Positions 56,814 to 64,000 of a stretch of 64,000 bases of DNA are shown here, in pieces. The DNA is taken from contig OZ023181.1 in the NCBI GenBank assembly GCA_963995505.1, positions 19,588,221 through 19,652,220 on the forward strand. Direction: 5' to 3'. How positions within the stretch are numbered: the first letter of the stretch is position 1; every line of letters starts with the position of its first letter. Source of the stretch: Hypericum androsaemum. Taxonomy: Eukaryota; Streptophyta; Magnoliopsida; Malpighiales; Hypericaceae. The position numbers and the translations under genes are program-made. The notes under the pieces are model-generated. The model was not told the DNA's origin. It did no database searches and saw only the letters and a program-made list of their open reading frames with translations.

Positions 56814-58348
56814 ATTCCTACTAAAGCCCATCCTATTCAGATGAACTCTGAAATGATTGACTTATGCAAAAAAGAAATTCACGATTTAGAGAAAAAAGGT
56901 TTGATCTCTGAATCCAAATCTCCCCGGAGTTGTGCTGCCTTTTATGTCATCAAAAACTCTAAAATTGAACGAGGCGTCCCACGTCTTGTTATCAATTATA
57001 AATCCCTTAACAACGTTTTAAAATAGATCCGTTATCCGATCCCCAACAAAAAAGATTTATTAAATCGTCTGCATGATTCTTTCATATTCTCCAAATTCGA
57101 CATGAAATCCGGCCTCTAGCAGATCCAGATCCACCCCAAAGATCGTTATAAAACTGCTTTTACTGTTCCTTTCGGCCAGTATGAGTAGAACGTTATGCCT
57201 TTTGGTTTAAAAAATGTCCCTAGCGAATTTCAACAAATCATGAATGATATCTTCAATCCTTTTACATCATTTTGCATTGTTTACATTGATGATGTCCTTA
57301 TTTTTTCAAAATCTATTGACCAACATTTCAAACATCTTAACACATTCTTGATGTTATTAAGAAAAAAGGTTTGGTCTTATCTCAATCTAAAATTATTTTA
57401 TTTCAAACAAAAATATGCTTTCTTGGCCATTATATCAGCCAGGGCACTATCACCCCCATTGAACGTTCCATTACTTTTGCTTCCAAATTTCCTGATGAAC
57501 TCTTAGAAAAAATGCAACTTCAACGCTTTTTGGGTTCTCTCAACTATGTTTTTGAGTTTTTCCCCAATATTCATCGCATTATAAAACCGCTTCATGACAG
57601 ATTAAAGAAAAATTCAAGTCCTTGGACTGCTGAACATACACGAATTGTTCAAACAAAAATCCAATTTCTTGGCCATTATATCAGCCAGGGCACTATCACC
57701 CCCATTGAACGTTCCATTACTTTTGCTTCCAAATTTTCTGATGAACTCTTAGAAAAAATGCAACTTCAACGCTTTTTGGGTTCTCTCAACTATGTTTTTG
57801 AGTTTTTCCCCAATATTCATCGCATTATAAAACCGCTTCATTACAGATTAAAGAAAAATCCAAGTCCTTGGACTGCTGAACATACACGAATTGTTCAAAG
57901 CATCAAAAAACAGATTACACACATTCCCTGCTTACATCTTGCTGATCCATCTGCATTCAAAATTGTTGAAACTGATGCATCTGATATAGGTTATGGAGGC
58001 ATTCTTAAACAACGCAAAGACATTTATGAGCATATCATCTCATTCACTTCTGCCCATTGGAATGACACCCAAAGCAAATATCCCACAATCAAAAAAGAGA
58101 TTTTGAGTATTGTTTTATGTATTACTAAATTTCAAAGTGATCTTTTGAACCAAAATTTTTTATTACGTATTGATGCTCAAGCAGCTAAAGAAATCTTGCA
58201 AAAAGATGTTCACAATATAGCTTCCAAACATATTTTTGTCCGTTGGCAAGCTATTTTGAGTATTTTTGAGTTTGATATTGAATATATCAAAGGAAAAAAT
58301 AATTCCCTCCCAGACTTTCTCACCCGTGAGTTTTTGACCAATAGGTGA
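56814..58348 (+). pseudogene. Viral reverse transcriptase and RNase H, plus copy
   Basis: RT begins right after the stop at 56813 and shows RLVINYKSLNNV, SKFDMKSG, the catalytic CIVYIDDVLIFSK (near 57280) and FLGHYISQGTI. In-frame stops lie at 57024-57026, 57117-57119 and about 57186-57188, with one frameshift near 57350. The last open part (57371-58348, 325 codons) contains a 246-bp in-frame tandem duplication, then RNase H with ETDASDIGYGG, KEILSIVLC and DFLTREF. The ORF ends TGA at 58346-58348, three bases before the ORF2 ATG. Confidence 0.88.
57402..57893 (+). repeat. 246-bp in-frame tandem duplication in the viral RT
   Basis: Two adjacent units (about 57402-57647 and 57648-57893) repeat 82 codons of the RT thumb/connection, from the FLGHYISQGTI motif to TAEHTRIVQ. 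Only a handful of bases differ between units. Confidence 0.92.
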
Positions 58349-58351
58349 GCC

Positions 58352-59650
58352 ATGCCCCCAAAAGCCTCGTCCAGAGGAGCTAAAGCCAAATCAATAGTAC
58401 ATGCCCGCACTTGGGCGTCTATCGCTGAAGAAGAAGAATTCAACGCCCACAGAAACGTCCAAAATTGGTTGAAAGGAAACCAACACAATCCCATTTATCC
58501 GACCGAAGTTATTAAAGCTTTTCAACGACTTTCCCAAAACTCCCAAGCCTTAACGACACCCCCGTCTGTTTCTCAACACTCCACCAGTCATGTTATTGCC
58601 CCCCCATCCCAACCCCTTACCCGTAACCCCACTAAAGCCTCTTATAGCCATAAAACCCAAACACAATCCCTTCTCTTCGTTGAAAGAGATTATCACCAAC
58701 ATGACCCTACCATTGCCGCTACCCGTATCTTCCCACCTGGTCAGCATACAATCCCCGCTGACTCCCACAAAACGCTCACCTACTATGCCTCTATCCTTGA
58801 ACACACTAACTCTACCAAAGTCAGACATTTCTACAACGCCACCGATAAAGCTACCCCCGCTTACTCCACCTGCCAAATTATACGGATTATTCATCCGTCC
58901 CACTGGGGTCAACCATTGCACCAAACAAAGCACCTCCCTATAACCACCACCACCACCACCCATAGCACCCTTTATAGTTATTGGGACTACCAGCAAGCCT
59001 GGTTCAACGCCTTCCTCAACCAAAACCCAAAGTTTACCCACACCTGGCTGTTTTATTTCTGACAGCCTTTTGATTGTACCCATATCCCCTATTGGTTTCT
59101 CACTTGGTGGAATTATTATGGATGCTCCCTTAACATCCTTACAGAGGATGTCCTTGGATGATATAACTTCTTTAAAGTCAAATATTCTCCTTCTCCTATT
59201 GAAAAACTTTTTGGCCCCTTATTGCTCTTATGTACAAAATTCTATCTGCCATGGGTCTGTGCATGGTACTATGAATTCCAAGCTTATGATGAGAAGAATA
59301 ACGTCAATCTACTCGTTCCCCGCTTCAAAGTCAAATGGTGGAACGCCTTCAGAGCAGACGAAAAACTAACGACTACTATTGTTCTGAATTGGCTAAAATC
59401 TGCCAATCCTTCACAAGCTATTGCCTCCCCATCGGCCTCCCAACTACTCTTCCTTGCTCAAAAAGCCAAAATCTAATCCATGTTGGCTTCAGCGAGTACT
59501 GAGCAGGAATATTTTGCCATCATGAACCAGATGGTCAAAGCCAAGTCCAACGCCTCTTCTTCCTCGCCTTATGCAACAGAAGAAGAAGACGAAGAGGAAC
59601 CATTCATCTCTCTTAAAGATGATGGTGCTGATTTTTTTGGCCTTCCTTAA
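58352..59650 (+). pseudogene. Viral ORF2 of unknown function
   Basis: Starts at an ATG three bases after the ORF1 stop and keeps one reading frame to TAA at 59648-59650, about 432 codons, interrupted only by in-frame TGA at 59060-59062, TGA near 59157 and TAA at 59474-59476. The N-terminus is basic and Ala/Ser-rich, the middle Pro/Ser/Thr-rich. A Trp-rich block follows the first stop (PYWFLTWWNYYG), with CAWYYEFQAYDEKNNVN further on; the C-terminus is acidic (EEEDEEEP). A second ORF in this place is described for florendoviruses without known function, and I recognise no enzyme motif. Confidence 0.75.
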
Positions 59651-59917
59651 TTCAGGGTACATGATTCCTTAACGGCACTATCAACCACAACGATATCAAC
59701 GACAATCAAAAAGTGACCGGCTTCGGCCTTCACCGAGCCGGCAAAGGAAAAATGGTCAACAGTCCAGTTAAAACTGTTCAGGGTGAGGGTTTGCCCCTAA
59801 TAGTCTCTCAGCAGCTTGCTGCCATAACGTCCGTCAAGACGGTAAAAACTGATGACCAGCCGAAGCTTAGTCTTGCGGTTGCCACAACGCCCTTTGACAC
59901 GGTAAAAGTCAAAAGAT

Positions 59918-60066
59918 TAATGGTGGACTCCAGCAAATGCCAACAACACCTAGACAGAATTATAATAGTGGACCCCAGCCACGGAAAGCAAATGCCAGCA
60001 ACGCCCAGACAAGATTATAATGGTGGACCCCAGCCACCGAAAGCAAATGCCAGCAACGCCCAGAGT
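59918..60066 (+). repeat. Three tandem repeats upstream of the viral TATA box
   Basis: Units of about 45-55 bp beginning TAATGGTGGACCCCAGCC, CAAATGCCAGCAACGCCCAG in their second half, at about 59918, 59962 and 60017; the last two are nearly identical. Their position just upstream of the TATA box suggests enhancer-like promoter repeats. Confidence 0.8.
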
Positions 60067-60079
60067 GTGTCCCTTTGCC

Positions 60080-60087
60080 TATATAAG
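60080..60087 (+). promoter_or_regulatory. TATA box of the viral pregenomic promoter
   Basis: TATATAAG in the context CCTATATAAGCAGAGG, in the intergenic region between ORF2 and the primer-binding site, where caulimovirid promoters lie. A polyadenylation-type AATAAA is at about 60290-60295. Confidence 0.7.
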
Positions 60088-60300
60088 CAGAGGACCTTCT
60101 CATTATAGATCAGAGTGTATTTTAGTCGGAAAACCAGTAGAAGGACAGAACCCTGATCTCCGATCATCTCTGTGCTTCTATTACACTGTAACCCCTCTAT
60201 CTCCTCTCCTTGTTATTGTTCATCTCCTATATTAGTTTTAAAGTTTATGTTTATCAAGTTTATGTATTATATCTAAAGTTTATCATTTTAATAAAAGTTT

Positions 60301-60370
60301 ATTTATATATTATCCTGTTCCGCCGCACCCTCCTGTATTTATATATTATCCTGTTCCGCCGCACCCTCCT
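60301..60370 (+). repeat. Tandem duplication of the viral terminal sequence
   Basis: A 34-bp block containing GTTCCGCCGCACCCTCCT occurs at 60301-60334 and 60337-60370, directly before the primer-binding site. A single related copy precedes the site in the minus viral copy. Confidence 0.9.
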
Positions 60371-60382
60371 GGTATCAGAGCC
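60370..60382 (+). promoter_or_regulatory. Viral primer-binding site, plus copy
   Basis: TGGTATCAGAGCC, complementary to initiator tRNA-Met; the following TATTTATAGGAATAGTGAG matches the leader of the minus copy (about 53084-53104). Confidence 0.9.
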
Positions 60383-60463
60383 TTATTATTTATAGGAATA
60401 GTGAGTTACTGTAGCAGCATAAAGATATTGAATAGTGAGATTGGGATAACTTTCAATTTGCAT

Positions 60464-60983
60464 TGATAACCTCTCTAAAGTGATATTGTTGGGACCGGAG
60501 AAAAATATCACTTTAGAGATGTTATCAAATAAGAGAAGTTTATTTTTTTTCTCCAAAAATATTAAAATTGAGTTTTGAGCAATAAATACGTAAATACCAA
60601 AGAATCACTTTGTCTATATTCAAGTCACCTAAAATATCAACTTATAGCGTTACTCAAAAGCTAAATTTGATTGAGATATTTTCATACAACAAGAAGGTGG
60701 TCACAATGATCGTTTGAAGACAATTGAGAAAATGAACAATTATGTAAAATTTATCAACCATGAAAGTCTAGCACAAACTAGCATCTTAAAATATTTTTTA
60801 TATTCGTAACCTATGTAAAAATATATGTATTTATTCAAAAATATCACTTTATACAAAAATTGAGATCGAGATTTAACATTAAATTTTTTAAAAAAAGTAT
60901 TAGTTATTACGATAGAGGTTATTAAATTTTAACACTGGTCTCGACTCGACACCACACTTTTTATCAGTTTAGAGATGTTATCA
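60464..60983. mobile_element. TIR element at the end of the viral copy
   Basis: Starts TGATAACCTCTCTAAAGTGAT and ends with its near-complement at 60961-60983 (about 19 of 22 bases). A second internal inverted copy at about 60507-60531 forms a tight hairpin with the left end around the GTTGGGACCGGAG loop. The interior is AT-rich and non-coding. A target-site duplication was not resolved. Confidence 0.6.
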
Positions 60984-61800
60984 CTTTACAAAAATTTTAA
61001 TATATATATACATATTAGTACGCCATATTGGTATCTCTCTTTCTCTATCTACATCACAGAGACTCTCTGACTCTAGGAGTTCTTTCCATGCTATTCATGA
61101 ACAATCAGCCCTTGGAGATGAAATCACGCGCTCAGTCATCCAAATCTTGCAAAATCCTGGTGAAAGATATGTTCACACCTTCACAATTAATTGCTGGGCC
61201 ATTATTTGAGACTTTTTTCCCCTTCACGTAGGACATCTTTGATTGTCCTTTTATAGATATAACGGGGCGGGATCCCAACAATTAACCAATTGGACTATAT
61301 AAAAATTTTGGAATAAATGACAATAAATGCAAAAGAGGCCCAAGGTAAGAAGGTCCAAATTGGAAAGGTCCAATATTAGAGGGAAACCATTCTCACATTG
61401 GAAAATGGCACAAAAATTTTCAAGTATACAAGGAGGAGTTCCAAGCTAGTGTAACATTAAATGTTCCACCTGGAAAGGCAACTCGGACATGATGCGTGAA
61501 GCACCATCCGTTCGCACCATCCGAGCTCGCACGCGCGTGTGCATTGGGCACTTTGAGGCGCACTTTACACGTACGCATCGTCTGGAGGAGCCTTAAGATT
61601 TTTGCCAGATTCCTGAGAGCTACAGTGTAGCGGCTTGCTAGGCTGCCGAAGGGATGCCTTGCGAAGGAATGCCTACCGAAGGATCACAAGCAGGCCTGGC
61701 AGAATCTGGTGTGCGAAGGGGTATCTCTGGCTGGCCGAAAAGGTGCCTGAAGGGCAGTCTGCCTGCTGGCCGAACAATCGTAAGACAAGAGTTGTGCACT
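60984..61800. other. Region upstream of the last copia element
   Basis: AT-rich to about 61480, then GC-rich around 61490-61760 with repeated CCGAAGG/GCGAAGG phrases. By position it should contain the 5' LTR and leader of the following copia element, but I cannot identify LTR ends or a tRNA primer-binding site. Confidence 0.4.
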
Positions 61801-61805
61801 TGAAG

Positions 61806-62264
61806 ATGCCATCATCAAGCTCTGCTCAGGCACCAATCCTGACGGTCCCAGGAACTGTCCACGCCGAAAGGCCAGCAAAGTTCAATGGTACCGAGTTCAA
61901 GAGGTGGCAACAGAAAATGTTGTTCTACCTGACAATGCTCAACCTGGTCCGGTTCTTGAAGAAAGAAGCACAGAAGGTGGCTGAAAATGAGGCTGATCAA
62001 CATAAGATAAATGCTCTGGATGCTTGGACTCATAGCGACTTCATATGTCATAACTACATCCTGAATGGATTGGACGACACCCTCTACAATATCTATGCGG
62101 TAACCACGACTGCAAAAAAATTATGGGATTCTCTGGAGAAGAAGTACAAGACGGAAGATGCTGGGTTGAAGAAATTCATCGTCGGAAGATTCCTTGACTT
62201 TAAGATGGTGGATTCCAAGAAGGTCATAGATCAAGTGCAAGAGTTGCAACTAATTCTACATTAG
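61806..62264 (+). pseudogene. Copia gag, 5' part
   Basis: From ATG at 61806, 152 codons of a copia gag (AERPAKFNGTEFKRWQQKML, later LWDSLEKKYKTEDAGLKKF) to a premature TAG at 62262-62264. The same frame continues beyond with two more stops (near 62337 and 62418) into the zinc knuckle. Confidence 0.85.
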
Positions 62265-62970
62265 ATCCACACCAAAGGGATACACTTAAGTGAGTCTTTC
62301 CAAGTGGCATCAATGATTGAAAAGCTACCACCACTGTGAAAGGATTTCAAGAACTACCTCAAGCATAAGAGGAAGGATTCGGGCCTTGAAGACTTGATTG
62401 TGAGACTAATGATTGAGTAAGATAACCGGAAGTCCAAAGTTAAGAACAACAAGACCAACTCTGAAGCCACGATACACCTCGTTAAAAGAGGTAATGGCAA
62501 GAAGAGGAAGAAGTCTGACAACAAGCAGGAGAAGCAAGAGCCAAAGCAGACGAAGGCCAAGAAAATCAAGGGCACCTACTTCAACTGCGACAAGCCCGGT
62601 CACATGGGAAATGATTGTCATGTATCAAAGAAGGACAATCGTGAGAAAACTAATTTGGCTGAAGATCTTTCTGAGTCAGACCTATTCACCGTGGTGTTTG
62701 AAGCCAATTTGGTGGATAACCCAAGAGAGTGGTTCGTCGACACAGGGATAACCTGCCACATCTGCTCAGACAAGGACGAAAGCTGTTTATGGATAACTCC
62801 ACAACTTCCAAGGTAGTCAGATTAGGTAAGGTGGTCGTGAAGCTGACCTCGGAAAAAGAGCTGACCCTCAAGAATGTGCTGCATGTCCCAGATATCTGCA
62901 AGAATCTGGTATCCGGCTCCCTGTTATGCAAAGCTGGGTTGAAGCTATTTTTGAGGCTGATAAGTTTGTA
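62265..62970 (+). pseudogene. Copia gag end, zinc knuckle and protease remains
   Basis: A Lys-rich segment leads to the knuckle YFNCDKPGHMGNDC, where Tyr stands for the first Cys of the CCHC pattern. The protease site reads [13 protein letters not shown] frameshift near 62790 follows, then [19 protein letters not shown]. Confidence 0.8.
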
Positions 62971-63916
62971 TTGACCAAAGCTGGTACATTTGTAGAAAAG
63001 AGTTACCTAGATGGGAGACTCTTTAAGTTGAATGTAATAACTGTACAATGTGCCTTTGAGAACCAGAATAAAGTTGTTAATTCTTCTTACTTAGATGAGT
63101 GTTCTAACTTATGGCATGATAGATTAGGACACGTAAATTTAAGCTCACTAATAAATGTGAAGTATGTGTTGAGGCAAAAATGGCCAAAGTACCTTTCCAT
63201 TCATTGGAAAGAAGTACAACACCTTTAGAGTTAATTCATATCGATGTCTGCGATATGAAACACGTGCAAACTAAAGGTGAGAAAAAGTATGTCATCATAT
63301 TTATTAATGATTGCACAAGATACTTCTACGTATATCTCTTAAAGGAAAAGGACGAAGCCTTTGAAGCTTTCAAAAAATATAAGAACGAGGTTGAAAATCA
63401 ACTTAGCAATAAAATCAAAATGATTCGAAGTGATAGAGGAGGAGAATATATAGCTCTGTTTGAAGAATTCTGCTAACATAATGGCATTATTCATCAGACA
63501 ACTGCTCTATATTCACCTCAATCAAATGGCGTAGCTGAATGTAAGAATAAAATTCTCAAGGAGATGATGAATGCTATGTTGATTAGCTCGGGCTTACCCC
63601 GGAACATGTGGGGGGAAGCTGTGCTCTCAGCTAATCACATTCTAAATAAATTGCCACACAAGAAAAGGGACAAAACCCATATGAACTATGGAAAGTGATA
63701 AATGCTTCCGACTGTTACCTTAAAGTGTGGGGGTGCCTAGCTAAGGTTGAAGTACATAAGCCTAAACAGGTGAGAATAGGACTCAAAACTATTGATTGCA
63801 TCTTTATCAGATATGCTTACAACAGTAGTGCGTATCAATTTCTGGTGCATAAATCTAAAAACCCTGAAGTAAATGAGGGAATGGTTATAGAATCAAGGAA
63901 TGCGATATTCTTTTAG
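62926..63916 (+). pseudogene. Copia integrase remains
   Basis: Shows [14 protein letters not shown] (GAG-pre-integrase), [12 protein letters not shown] with the first catalytic Asp, IRSDRGGEY with the second, and a stop at 63474-63476 directly afterwards. The usual Glu context NGVAERKN reads NGVAECKN. The connection region (VWGCLAKVEVHKPKQVRIG) continues to a TAG at 63914-63916. Frameshifts lie near 63170 and 63660. Confidence 0.82.
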
Positions 63917-64000
63917 AATACTTTTCCTAATAAGGAAAGGAAAGAAGTAAGTTCTAATAAGTGGACTTACAAGGCTGCATGAGGTTATGATCAAGATGCT

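Larger units (their letters stand above)
53448..60383 (+). mobile_element. Endogenous pararetrovirus, plus copy (florendovirus/petuvirus-like)
   Basis: About 6.9 kb. In order: linker after the movement protein, coat region, zinc knuckle, aspartic protease, reverse transcriptase, RNase H, a separate ORF2, an intergenic promoter region with TATA box and tandem repeats, and the tRNA-Met primer-binding site (60370-60382). The movement protein and leader are missing at the left break. ORF1 has many stops and several frameshifts; ORF2 has in-frame stops only. No LTRs or integrase are present, which separates it from gypsy retrotransposons. The separate ORF2 after RNase H matches the described layout of florendoviruses. 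Confidence 0.88.
61806..64000 (+). mobile_element. Decayed Ty1/copia element, truncated by window end
   Basis: Copia domains in order on the plus strand: gag, zinc knuckle, protease, GAG-pre-integrase, integrase and the connection to RT, running off the window before RT. Several stops and frameshifts interrupt it. It belongs to a different copia family from the complete element at 34.5 kb and resembles the intronic one at 20-29 kb (shared phrases such as WKDFKNYLKHKRK-type gag end and IDCIFIRYAYNSSAYQF). Confidence 0.85.

Noticed and set aside
53448..58348. A Ty3/gypsy retrotransposon instead of a virus
   Set aside because: Protease, RT and RNase H would fit, but there are no LTRs, no integrase after RNase H, a separate ORF2, and a movement protein in the related minus copy.
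60487..61280. Possible 794-bp LTR with TGTTGGGA...TCCCAACA ends before the last copia element
   Set aside because: No primer-binding site follows 61280, no second copy is in the window, and the left end is better explained by the hairpin of the TIR element starting at 60464.
1..64000. CRISPR arrays, bacterial operons or tRNA genes
   Set aside because: No regularly spaced identical repeats and no complete tRNA were seen; the window is plant nuclear DNA.

Overview
The window is nuclear DNA of a flowering plant, probably a eudicot. It is AT-rich and holds split eukaryotic genes with GT/AG introns, a Cassandra TRIM with a 5S-rRNA-like LTR, Ty1/copia elements primed by initiator tRNA-Met, non-autonomous hAT elements and an endogenous caulimovirid. 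I cannot name the species. It is a gene-poor, transposon-rich block: one apparently intact host gene, two dead copies of a second gene, and otherwise mobile DNA and unassigned sequence.

Left part (1-19 kb): mostly intergenic, with one single-exon gene at 6103-6897 encoding a DUF4408/DUF761-type membrane protein. Around it lie a LINE-like fragment (8.7-9.4 kb), SINE-like repeats, a non-autonomous hAT element with a perfect 8-bp target duplication (12738-13837), a second LINE-like fragment (15.9-16.6 kb), a Cassandra element (16.85-17.57 kb) and a short hAT-type MITE (18254-18920).

Middle (19-44 kb): two SABATH carboxyl-methyltransferase pseudogenes on the minus strand, a local duplication. 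Copy A is split: exons 1-2 lie at 29.4-30.0 kb and exons 3-4 at 19.4-20.1 kb, because a copia element (20307-29293), itself carrying a solo LTR, sits in intron 2. Copy B (41014-42362) is compact but lacks the start of exon 2 and is frameshifted. Because the copies are paralogous, each shows the empty site for insertions in the other. Between them are a second copy of the 12.7-kb hAT element, a second Cassandra, and a complete, very young copia element (34512-39782) with indistinguishable LTRs, a 5-bp TSD and a 1481-codon open polyprotein.

Right part (44-64 kb): a 5'-truncated LINE interrupted by a 3.8-kb non-autonomous LTR element (44555-48392, TSD GCGTG); a tRNA-derived SINE-like insertion (50145-50226); then two head-to-head, rearranged copies of an endogenous pararetrovirus (Caulimoviridae, florendovirus/petuvirus-like). 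The minus copy (50.7-53.3 kb) keeps primer-binding site, leader, movement and coat regions and part of the protease. The plus copy (53.45-60.4 kb) lacks the movement protein but has coat, protease, RT/RNase H, a separate ORF2, promoter, terminal region and primer-binding site. A TIR element and a decayed copia element running off the window end complete it.

Nothing here behaves as an operon or pathway. The window is best read as layered insertions whose order can be reconstructed from target-site duplications and paralogous empty sites. Identity, lineage and age statements are by-eye readings; no search or alignment program was run.
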